From 2-01-FULL-41-21 sp038065335 (GTDB taxonomy: Bacteria > Patescibacteriota > Minisyncoccia > 2-02-FULL-40-12 > GWA2-44-9): DNA of 32,696 bases. Numbering within the stretch: position 1 is the first letter of the stretch; every line of letters begins with the position of its first letter. Made by a program: the position numbers and the translations under genes. Where the stretch lies: contig JBBTRD010000024.1 of NCBI GenBank assembly GCA_038065335.1, positions 1 through 32,696 of the forward strand, given 5' to 3'. Below the pieces are notes generated by a model. That model saw only the letters and a list, made by a program, of their open reading frames with translations. It was not told where the DNA came from and searched no databases. Positions 8,475-15,668 of this stretch are shown piece after piece.

Positions 8475-8630
8475 AAAATTTTAATAAATCCTAAACTCAA
8501 AATTCTAAACCCTAAATAATATCTAAATCTAAAATTATAAATTTCAAACAATTTCATTTTATATTTTTTGTTTGGGATTTATTATTTGGGTCATTGTGAT
8601 TTATTTAAGATTTAGCGCTTAGGATTTAGG
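8475..8630. repeat. Intergenic degenerate 'GGATTTAG' repeat tract
   Basis: The spacer between the GT4 gene at 8474 and the GT2 gene at 8648 is made of diverged units such as AATCCTAAACTCAAAATTCTAAACCCTAAAT on one side and GATTTAGCGCTTAGGATTTAGGATT on the other, i.e. the same word in both orientations. It holds no credible ORF. The same word occurs in frame inside the membrane-protein gene at 12431-12477. Confidence 0.65.
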
Positions 8631-8671
8631 ATTATCAGATTTAATTTTTAGAAAAAATTAAATCTGATAAT
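8631..8671. terminator. 19-bp perfect AT-rich hairpin over a stop codon
   Basis: ATTATCAGATTTAATTTTT and its exact complement are separated by a 3-nt loop. The arm contains the TAA (8648-8650) of the GT2 gene. GC content is low, so it may act as a 3'-end stabiliser or a weak terminator rather than a classic one. Confidence 0.5.
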
Positions 8672-9355
8672 ATGCCAAACCGCGGCCAGTCCGTCTTTCC
8701 AATTTATTTTTTTACCTTCGGCGTAAGTGCGGCCTTTATATGAAATCCCGACTTCGTACACTCGAAATTTGTGTTTGGCTATTTGAGCGGTCAGTTCCGG
8801 TTCAATTCCAAATCGATTCGCCGTCAAACAGGGTAAAATTTTATCAAGAGCTTCTTTCGTGAAAACCTTATAACCAGTTTCCATGTCTGACAAATTAAGA
8901 CCAGTGAATATGTTTGATAAAAAGGTAACCAACTGATTGGCCATATAATGAGAAAAGTAGAGAACTCTCCGCGGAAAAGCCGTAATAAACCGGGAGCCAT
9001 ATACTACGTCGGCATCACCATCAAGAATCGATTGTAAAAGCAACGGATACTCTTTGGGGTTATATTCCAAGTCGGCATCCTGAACAAGTATAATATCCCC
9101 GGTGGCGGCCTGAAACCCTTTTCGTAAAGCCGCTCCTTTACCATAGTTCTTTGATTGAATAATAACTTTATGCTTTACGGCGTACTCTTTTATAATATCT
9201 TTGGATCTGTCGGTTGAATGGTCGTCAACGAGAATAATTTCCTTTTCAAAAGGCATAATAACTCCTTCGACCTCTTCAATAATCGCTCGCAGGGTCCGCT
9301 CTTCGTTATATACCGGAATAACAACGCTCAATTTTTTACATTGATAAATAGACAT
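8648..9355 (-). CDS. GT2-family glycosyltransferase (polyprenyl-P-sugar synthase-like)
   Basis: 235 aa from the ATG at 9355; an ATG six codons upstream is also possible. GT-A fold: LSVVIPVYNEERTL, then IILVDDHSTDRS, then KNYGKGAALRKGFQAATGDIILVQDADLEYNP, where DAD is the metal-binding DxD motif, and later YGSRF and METGYKVF. This order matches the dolichyl/undecaprenyl-phosphate mannosyl- or glucosyltransferase (DPM1-like) group. Such enzymes make the polyprenyl-P-hexose donor that GT-C membrane transferases use, so it is a natural partner for the PMT-like protein at 16979. It has no C-terminal membrane segments. It overlaps the 3' end of the upstream glycosyltransferase by 20 nt, implying translational coupling. 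Confidence 0.88.
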   Translation of the reverse strand: MSIYQCKKLSVVIPVYNEERTLRAIIEEVEGVIMPFEKEIILVDDHSTDRSKDIIKEYAVKHKVIIQSKNYGKGAALRKGFQAATGDIILVQDADLEYNPKEYPLLLQSILDGDADVVYGSRFITAFPRRVLYFSHYMANQLVTFLSNIFTGLNLSDMETGYKVFTKEALDKILPCLTANRFGIEPELTAQIAKHKFRVYEVGISYKGRTYAEGKKINWKDGLAAVWHIIRFNFF

Positions 9356-10481
9356 TTTCAAATTTTTTGGCAATTATGTCCCAATCATATTTTTCTTCAA
9401 CCAACTTACGGCCATTTTTAACCAATTTTTGTCTTAAATCTTGATTTTTTACAATTTCCATGATCTTGTCGGCAATATCTTTGGGATTTTTCGGCTGACA
9501 GAACAAGCCGGTCTCTCTGTCTTTAAGAAAATCTGGAATTCCGCCAACCGGTGTCCCGATAATCGCCAGTCCGGCCGCCATAGCTTCCAGAAACGCCGTG
9601 CCGAGACCTTCTGAAAGCGATGGCCGGACAAAAATATCGGCTCGAACTAACCATGACGGAAGCTCTTTGGGGGCCACCTCGCCAACCATGGTAACATTTT
9701 GTTCTAATTTTAGATTTTTAATTTTAGACCTTAAACTTTTTTCTAACGGACCACCGCCCACGACAATAAGTTTATAGTTTTTAAATTTTGAACCGGCATT
9801 AAGGACGTGAACCGCGTCAATCAGGTCGGCAACACCGTTTTTCTCGACTAATCGAGAAACAGTAATAATAACTTTATCTTGAGGACTAATACTTAGTTTC
9901 TCTTTCAATTGGTAACTGGAAACTGGTAATTGGTAATTGTTTAGGCCTACTCCGTTTGGTATCACGCTAATCTTGTTTTCAGAGATACCTTGATTAATAA
10001 GATACCTTTTTAAATACTGACTGATAACCACAAAGTGGTTAGCGCTTTGAAGTATTAATCTGCGAAAAAATCTGGTAAGCCATGACTGGCCATCCAGATT
10101 TTTACCCTCCTGAATATTAATAATCACAGGCTGACTAATATACCCGAGTTTTTTTAGAAGCCAGACCGCCCCGCCCGCTTGAGAGGCCTGTAGAACGTAG
10201 ACCAAGTCGTACCTATTTTTTTGAAGGAGAACGCGACCTTTCAAAAAACTGGCGAACGGAAAGAGGGCCTTAGGCAAAAAGAAGCTGTTCATCGCATTCC
10301 GCCCTACTCGAAAAACGTTAACATTCCCTATTCGCTCTTCGGAGGTACCCCCATAATGACCCGTAACCATATCAAAATTAATATTTTCCAATCGATCAGT
10401 GATATTTTTTAGAGCTAATTCCGCCCCGCCCACTAAGGGAAGATAAGTCGTGGCAAATATAAGTATTGATTTTTTAGCCAT
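9336..10481 (-). CDS. GT4-family glycosyltransferase
   Basis: 381 aa from the ATG at 10481 (MAKKSILIFATTYLPLVGGAE); the frame runs on to 10568 but that would cross the divergent gene. GT-B donor half: VIITVSRLVEKNGVADLIDAV, LIVVGGGPLEKSL, MVGEV, then DIFVRPSLSEGLGTAFLEAMAAGLAIIGTPVGG and ETGLFCQP. Just before the first donor-domain strand lies NNYQLPVSSYQLKE, encoded by a tandem AATTGGTAACTGG-type repeat (9904-9943), an in-frame DNA element at the inter-domain hinge. It is divergent from the gene at 10504 across 22 bp and overlaps the GT2 gene downstream. Confidence 0.88.
   Translation of the reverse strand: MAKKSILIFATTYLPLVGGAELALKNITDRLENINFDMVTGHYGGTSEERIGNVNVFRVGRNAMNSFFLPKALFPFASFLKGRVLLQKNRYDLVYVLQASQAGGAVWLLKKLGYISQPVIINIQEGKNLDGQSWLTRFFRRLILQSANHFVVISQYLKRYLINQGISENKISVIPNGVGLNNYQLPVSSYQLKEKLSISPQDKVIITVSRLVEKNGVADLIDAVHVLNAGSKFKNYKLIVVGGGPLEKSLRSKIKNLKLEQNVTMVGEVAPKELPSWLVRADIFVRPSLSEGLGTAFLEAMAAGLAIIGTPVGGIPDFLKDRETGLFCQPKNPKDIADKIMEIVKNQDLRQKLVKNGRKLVEEKYDWDIIAKKFENVYLSM
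9904..9943. repeat. In-frame 'TTGGTAACTGG' repeat inside a GT gene
   Basis: Tandem AATTGGTAACTGGAAACTGG-type units. They are read on the - strand as NNYQLPVSSYQLK at the junction of the two Rossmann domains of the glycosyltransferase at 9336-10481. Confidence 0.7.
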
Positions 10482-10494
10482 TTTGCTATATATT
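10466..10494 (+). promoter_or_regulatory. Divergent promoter of the GT gene at 10504
   Basis: TTGATT (10466-10471), 17-nt spacer, TATATT (10489-10494), then 9 nt to the ATG at 10504. Its -10 overlaps that of the opposite promoter, so the two may compete. The transcript would have at most a few leader bases. Confidence 0.5.
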
Positions 10495-10514
10495 TTACCA
10501 TAAATGGATGTCCA
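10487..10514 (-). promoter_or_regulatory. Leaderless promoter of the GT gene at 10481
   Basis: TGGACA (10509-10514, read on -), 16-nt spacer, TATATA (10487-10492), then 5 nt (GCAAA) to the ATG. No room exists for a ribosome-binding site. Confidence 0.55.
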
Positions 10515-11846
10515 CGACAATGCCTTCGGTGATAAGCCAACAACGCTTAAAAAACGGGTTCTTTTCATTGTAACTCAATCGGAACTTGGCGGCGCCCAGC
10601 AATTTATTATTCAACTTATTGGTCAGATGGAAAAAGATGCCTACGCCATTGATGTGGCCGTTGGAATTAATGGCAACGGTTCGTTCACTCGTGCTTTGGT
10701 CAATTTGGGAATTCCTGTTTTTACGCTGTCGGCCCTGAAACGCAATTTTAGTCCAATCTCTGATATCCAGGCAATCGGTCAAATCAAAAAACTTATCCAT
10801 AAACTAAGACCAGACACGCTTTTTCTTCTAAGCTCGAAGGCTGGTTTTATTGGTTCATTAGCCGCTAAATATTGTCGACCACGGCCAAAGGTTATTTACC
10901 GAATTGGGGGCTGGACCTTCAACGATCCCTGGCCAGCCTGGAAAAAAATGCTCTGGCGAATGCTTGAGAAAATTAGCGCGCCCTGGAAAGATATCATCAT
11001 CGTCAATAATACTCCCGACCTCATTCAAGCCAAAGAAATGGGCATCAAACCCCGTCAAGGCATTATCTTGATTCACAATGGCCTTGACCCATACAAAATT
11101 GATTTTCTGCCAAGAGACAAAGCGCGTACGCAACTAGGTCTAAATAAATCCGCCAGAGGCGGACCCGCCTCTGGCGGGAAAATAATTGGAACCGTCGCTA
11201 ATTTTTATCCGGCCAAGGGATTGGAATATCTTATTGAAGCCGCGGAGAAGATTACCCGCGAAGATGTTGTCTGGTGTATTGTTGGTGATGGCCTGGGCCG
11301 CCCTGTCATTGAAAAACTTATTAAAAATAAGGGTCTTACTGAAAAAATAGTGCTTATCGGGCAAAAAGAACGCATTGTCCGATATCTCAACGCTTTTGAT
11401 CTATTTGTCCTACCTTCGGTCAAGGAGGGCTTTCCCTGGGCCGTTTTAGAAGCCATGGCGGCTAAATTGCCCGTTATCGCCACTCGAGTGGGGGCCATAC
11501 CCGAAATCATCGAAGATGACGTCAGTGGCTATATTGTCGAACCCCGTAATTCAGAACAGATTGCCAAACGCGTCATTACCCTTCTTGACAACGATTCCCG
11601 AGCGAGAGAAATGGGCATCCAGGCTCACCAACGCGTCCTCTTTGCCTTCAATATCGACNNNNNNNNNNNNNNNNNNNNNNNNNNNNNNNNNNNNNNNNNN
11701 NNNNNNNNNNNNNNNNNNNNNNNNNNNNNNNNNNNNNNNNNNNNNNNNNNNNNNNNNNGAGAGAAATGGGCATCCAGGCTCACCAACGCGTCCTCTTTGC
11801 CTTCAATATCGACACAACCATTCATCAAATAGAAAAACTGCTGTGA
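10504..11846 (+). CDS. GT4-family glycosyltransferase (interrupted by an artificial N gap)
   Basis: GT-B: VLFIVTQSELGGAQQFIIQL is the N-terminal glycine-rich loop, SSKAGFIGSLAA follows, then IIGTVANFYPAKGLEYLIEAA, WCIVGDGLGRPVIEKL, LIGQ, FDLFVLPSVKEGFPWAVLEAMAAKLPVIATRVGAIPEII (E-x7-E) and VSGYIVEPR. It resembles family members annotated as EpsD/capsular GTs. The 100-N run sits in codons near the 3' end and the same 55 bases lie on both sides. Collapsing 155 nt restores one frame that ends NIDTTIHQIEKLL-stop at 11844-11846, a 395-aa protein. A 13-bp perfect inverted repeat encodes SARGGPASGG at residues 216-225, just before the donor domain. Confidence 0.87.
11150..11177. repeat. In-frame 13-bp palindrome inside a GT gene
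   Basis: CCGCCAGAGGCGG and CCGCCTCTGGCGG form a perfect 13-bp inverted repeat with a 2-nt loop, much more GC-rich than its surroundings. It is translated as SARGGPASGG at the hinge between the two Rossmann domains. Confidence 0.8.
11604..11813. repeat. 55-bp direct duplication flanking a gap (assembly overlap)
   Basis: Bases 11604-11658 and 11759-11813 are identical over 55 nt, immediately on either side of the N run. This is what two contigs sharing a k-mer-length end look like after scaffolding, not a biological repeat. Confidence 0.9.
11659..11758. other. Assembly gap of 100 N
   Basis: Fixed-size N run. The flanking 55-bp identity and the restored reading frame indicate that no sequence is actually missing here. 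Confidence 0.95.
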
Positions 11847-13381
11847 AAGTATTAAAGATTATATGTCTAATCGCATTTTTCGTACTTGCGGGCACGATTT
11901 TTATTCATAGTCTCGACTCCATTAATCAAGACATTGGCCGACACCTCAAGACAGGAGAAATTATCTGGCAAACCGGACACGTTCCGAAGATAAATCTTTT
12001 TTCTTATACCGAACCAAACATTCCTTTCATTAACCACCATTGGTTAAGCGAAGTGATTTTTTATCTTTTAAATATTTATATCGGCCTGAAGGGGCTGATT
12101 GTGTTTAAGGCGGGAATATTGCTTGTAACTTTTTGGCTTTTGTGGCAAGCAGTTTCGAAAAAAGTTGAACCGCTGTTATTTGCCGTCGCCGGTCTCACGG
12201 GATTATTGATTATACTTGATCGCACCGATGTCCGACCGGAAATATTCAGTTACCTCTTTCTGGCCTATTTTTTGTTTGCCATTTTTCAAGCAAAATATTC
12301 CCAAAAATATACTTGGCTTTACACAGCTCCTCTAGTGCAACTAGCTTGGACGAATATGCACATCTATTTTATCCTCGGTCCGACCCTGCTTTTGTTGTTT
12401 TTAATCGATAGATTTTTTGAAAACAAAAGAAATCCTAAATCCGAAACACTAAATCCGAAACAATATCAAAATTTAAAAGCTATTTTTGTTCTTACCCTAT
12501 TGATCACCTTACTAAATCCCAACGGTATCTACGGAGCAATCGCGCCACTCACCATTCTCAATAATTATGGTTACAGCATTGTTGAAAATCAATCCATTCT
12601 TTTTCTAAAAAACTACGGCATTCTCCTTACTCAAATCAACATTTTCGTTTTGGCTACTCTTTTATTTTGGTTAAGTTTTATTCCCGCCTTGAAAAAATAC
12701 GGCCTCAAGGGTTATATTTTTGAAATTGGTGCTGGTCTGGCCTTCACAATATTGGGCTTTGATATGATTAGAAATCTTGGTCCGTATACGATTGTCTACA
12801 TTCCTATTCTGGCTCTCAATCTTCAAGCATGGTTATCGCCAATTTTAATAAATCGAAAAATTTTAATTGGAATATATACTGCGCTTATTGTAGTTTTCTT
12901 ATTTTTACTAAATACTGTTGTTAGTAACGATTTTTATCGCTGGGCTGGTTCCGGAAATCAATTTGGATTAGAAATTTCAGCCGGCGCCGAAAATGGAGTT
13001 AACTTCGTTAAAAATAACAAACTCGCCGGACCGGTATTTAATAATTTCGACGTCGGCAGTTATCTCATCTGGAAACTCTATCCCGAATTCAGAGTCTTCG
13101 TTGACGGCCGACCCGAGGCTTATACACTGGACTTTTTCCAAAAGATATATATTCCCATGCAGGAAGATCCAACTATATGGAAACATTACGCCGACGATAT
13201 TTATCATATTAATTATGTTTTCTTTGACTACCACGACATTACCCCTTGGGCCCAAACATTTCTTTCGTTTATCTCCCAAGACAAAAACTGGCCCCTCGTT
13301 TATAAGGATAATTCGATAGTCATATTCCTTCGCCGCACCTCACAAAACTTGCCTATTATCCAAAAGCTGGTAGCAATTTAA
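11843..13381 (+). CDS. Multi-span membrane protein, GT-C/PMT-like hypothetical
   Basis: 512 aa from GTG at 11843, which overlaps the TGA of the glycosyltransferase as GTGA; the longer open frame upstream is the gap-shifted shadow. The N-terminus has one TM helix, then a conserved loop DSINQDIGRHLKTGEIIW and NHHWLSEVIFY, then about 9-10 further hydrophobic segments up to ~residue 370. This D-x-GRHL/HHWLSE layout resembles polyprenyl-P-sugar-dependent GT-C transferases, whose acidic first loop is catalytic. A soluble C-terminal domain follows: VFNNFDVGSYLIWKLYPEFRVFVDGRPEAY. An AATCCTAAATCCGAAAC-type repeat gives NPKSETLNPKQYQN at ~197-211, between two membrane segments. Likely glycan-related by fold and context; the reaction is unknown. 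Confidence 0.75.
   Translation: MKVLKIICLIAFFVLAGTIFIHSLDSINQDIGRHLKTGEIIWQTGHVPKINLFSYTEPNIPFINHHWLSEVIFYLLNIYIGLKGLIVFKAGILLVTFWLLWQAVSKKVEPLLFAVAGLTGLLIILDRTDVRPEIFSYLFLAYFLFAIFQAKYSQKYTWLYTAPLVQLAWTNMHIYFILGPTLLLLFLIDRFFENKRNPKSETLNPKQYQNLKAIFVLTLLITLLNPNGIYGAIAPLTILNNYGYSIVENQSILFLKNYGILLTQINIFVLATLLFWLSFIPALKKYGLKGYIFEIGAGLAFTILGFDMIRNLGPYTIVYIPILALNLQAWLSPILINRKILIGIYTALIVVFLFLLNTVVSNDFYRWAGSGNQFGLEISAGAENGVNFVKNNKLAGPVFNNFDVGSYLIWKLYPEFRVFVDGRPEAYTLDFFQKIYIPMQEDPTIWKHYADDIYHINYVFFDYHDITPWAQTFLSFISQDKNWPLVYKDNSIVIFLRRTSQNLPIIQKLVAI
12431..12477. repeat. In-frame 'AATCCTAAATCCGAAAC' repeat
   Basis: Tandem units AATCCTAAATCCGAAACACT and AAATCCGAAACAATATC are read as NPKSETLNPKQYQN in an inter-helix loop of the membrane protein. 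The word matches the noncoding tract at 8475-8630. Confidence 0.65.
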
Positions 13382-15627
13382 AATTCCCGTCCTAAACTTC
13401 TAATGAAAATCCTCGCGTCGGATTCAAAAGATGGATCGACTTGGACCGCTTTGCGGGCCATGGCCACGGCTTCATCAATTCTCCCAAGATTGGCGTATGC
13501 GGTCGCCAGCGACGCGAAGTATTGCGGATTTTTAGGGTTTAATTTGATAATTTTTTCGTAAGATTCGGCAATTCTGGCAAAATCTTTATTTTTAAGATAA
13601 ATATTAATCAACCTGATATAATCCTGCTCGTTGGGACCATAAGCCGCTTCCACCGCCAATGATTTCTCTAGATTTTCAAGACCGCTCATATCGCCGCTTT
13701 CAATCTTAGCCGCTCCCAGATACCAATGAGATAATCCCGTCGCCGGATTCAGGTCCACGGCTTTTTGAAAAAACTCAATGGCTTTGAAATAATCTTTTTT
13801 ACTAAGATAAGCTTGGGCTATTTCATAGTGGGTTCTGATAAAAGTGGGAGAAAATTCAAGAGCTTTCATTGAATAGTTCAAAGCCCTGTCATTATAAGGA
13901 GATTTGGGATCGTCTTTGCCGAGCATAATATTTAACCGAGAACCGTAAAGATAAGGCAGATTGTCAACCGGATTCTCTTTAATATTTTTATCAATTTCAG
14001 TAAGCGCGTATTCATAAGCGTCTCGGACGGCTTTTTCTTTCACGCTTGGACCGCCTTCACCAACCAAATATTGAGCCAGTCGGTGCCTATATTCATATTT
14101 ACCGGGCGCGTCATAAGATAAAGACTCTTTAAATTTAGACAAAGCTCCATTAAAATCACCGGCCCAACCGCGAACAATAGCTCTGGTGGTGGCATAATTC
14201 GCCTTTGTCGGCAAAATATTTGTTTTGTATATTAATATCGCCGCTAAAACAGCCAGAACCATTGCCGTTAAATTGATGAGGGGCCTGCCGACAGCGGTTG
14301 ATTTGGGGATATGCGTTTCTTTTCTGATATCAGAATTAAGATACGAGATAAATCCGACGATCGTGAAGAAAACTATAAAGTTGGACGAAGTATCAAATAT
14401 AAAAGAGTTGTGAATCATATACGCGATAATCGCCGGTATAAGGCCAATGCTGTAAACAGCAAAATCATTGTTCTTCAAAAATTTACGCAAAGAAGAAAAC
14501 AACGCGGCAAAAACATTGATATAAGCCAAAAACCCGATAACCCCCATGGTTACGAGAATCTCAACAAACATATTGTGAGCCCGATCAAAAAGAGTTTCCG
14601 AACCAGAACCCACAAAAAATTTGGGATTAAAATTTTTGGAAAAGGGGATATTGAAATTCTCCGGTCCCCAGCCCAAAAAAACAGTTTTAGGACTTTCCCG
14701 CCAACCCTTTAGTCCCGCCTGCCACGCCCAAAAACGGGTTTGAACGGTGGGCGAAGTAAGCGATAAATCAGTAATCCTGCTTAAATACCCCGAGTTTTTA
14801 ACAAAAGAAGAGCGACTGAATAGAGACGCGAAAATCACAAACAAAACAATTAAACCGATTAAAACCTTAAATATCAATTTTCCGATATTCGATTTTTTAT
14901 ACCTCATCCACAAGAATACGAAAACCGTAAGCCCGATGACATAACCTAAAACGGAGCCCCTTACCGCCGTCATTAGAACGGCAACGGAGGTAATCACAAA
15001 AGCGCTCAAGTAAAATATCTTGAGTTTTTGGTTGTGTCTGGGGTCTAAATACATCATCAGCGCCAAAAAGACTGAAAATAATTCATAGCCGGCAAATAGA
15101 GCCGGGTTGCCAATAGTGCCGAAGATTCTATTGCGTCCTCCCGAACCGACAAAAAAATCAATGTTTGTTTTCTGGCCAAAACCATAAAACGCCGATAACA
15201 CTCCCGCCAGAATAGTTAAATTAAACAACTTTTGCCAATATTCTTTTTTGGTAAAGACCGAGATTAAAATTATAAAAAATATAAAATAATGCCAAAAAGT
15301 CCAAAGACCGCCCATTCTTTCCAGAGTCCCCCAGAAACTTGGATACTTTAAAACACTGGTCAGGGTGGTTAAAGAAAAAGCCAGCGCGAACAACAAAAAT
15401 GCCCAAAAAACCTTATTAATTCTGGGCAAATAAGAACGATCCTTAAGAATTAAAACAATATAGGCCACCCCCAAAACCTCAACTAAACTCCTAAAAATTA
15501 TTATTTTCCCGAAATGAAAAGGAGAAAGAAAATCTTTCCAAATGATAAGCGGCGCCAGCGCGGTCAAATAAATTCCAAATCTGATAAATTTAGCCAAACC
15601 TGATTCTTTTGAGAGCGGTTGCGTCAT
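13378..15627 (-). CDS. O-antigen ligase/polymerase-like membrane protein with TPR domain
   Basis: 749 aa. About ten to twelve TM helices occupy residues ~10-480. The ligase signature lies in the large periplasmic loop: VFLGWGPENFNIPF, then LFDRAHNMFVEILVTMGVIGF, with the conserved His of the Wzy_C/WaaL superfamily. From ~490 to the end are TPR units (YEIAQAYLSKKDYFKAIEFFQKAVDLNP; YASLATAY-like ANLGRIDEAVAMARKAVQVDP). Bacterial relatives with this fusion transfer or polymerise lipid-linked glycans, including protein O-oligosaccharyltransferases. Its stop overlaps the stop of the convergent + gene within one TTAA. A TATAAT box 6 nt before the ATG indicates a leaderless transcript. The substrate (S-layer protein or polysaccharide) is inference. 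Confidence 0.85.
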   Translation of the reverse strand: MTQPLSKESGLAKFIRFGIYLTALAPLIIWKDFLSPFHFGKIIIFRSLVEVLGVAYIVLILKDRSYLPRINKVFWAFLLFALAFSLTTLTSVLKYPSFWGTLERMGGLWTFWHYFIFFIILISVFTKKEYWQKLFNLTILAGVLSAFYGFGQKTNIDFFVGSGGRNRIFGTIGNPALFAGYELFSVFLALMMYLDPRHNQKLKIFYLSAFVITSVAVLMTAVRGSVLGYVIGLTVFVFLWMRYKKSNIGKLIFKVLIGLIVLFVIFASLFSRSSFVKNSGYLSRITDLSLTSPTVQTRFWAWQAGLKGWRESPKTVFLGWGPENFNIPFSKNFNPKFFVGSGSETLFDRAHNMFVEILVTMGVIGFLAYINVFAALFSSLRKFLKNNDFAVYSIGLIPAIIAYMIHNSFIFDTSSNFIVFFTIVGFISYLNSDIRKETHIPKSTAVGRPLINLTAMVLAVLAAILIYKTNILPTKANYATTRAIVRGWAGDFNGALSKFKESLSYDAPGKYEYRHRLAQYLVGEGGPSVKEKAVRDAYEYALTEIDKNIKENPVDNLPYLYGSRLNIMLGKDDPKSPYNDRALNYSMKALEFSPTFIRTHYEIAQAYLSKKDYFKAIEFFQKAVDLNPATGLSHWYLGAAKIESGDMSGLENLEKSLAVEAAYGPNEQDYIRLINIYLKNKDFARIAESYEKIIKLNPKNPQYFASLATAYANLGRIDEAVAMARKAVQVDPSFESDARIFIRSLGREF

Positions 15628-15633
15628 TAGTGG

Positions 15634-15661
15634 ATTATACCTAAATTTATAAAAGTCTCAA
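15634..15661 (-). promoter_or_regulatory. Leaderless sigma70-type promoter
   Basis: TTGAGA (15656-15661, read on -), 16-nt spacer, TATAAT (15634-15639), then 6 nt to the ATG at 15627. Transcription should start at the A of ATG. Confidence 0.75.
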
Positions 15662-15668
15662 TCCCGTC

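Noticed and set aside
9700..9737. SKIKNLKLEQN in the GT at 9336 as another in-frame repeat insertion
   Set aside because: IKxLxLExxV is the normal helix-strand turn of GT4 donor domains and recurs in the GT at 7314 (IKNLKLERKV), so no insertion is needed.
11604..11813. 55-bp direct repeat as a biological duplication
   Set aside because: It lies exactly at the edges of a 100-N run and merging restores the gene, so it is a contig overlap.
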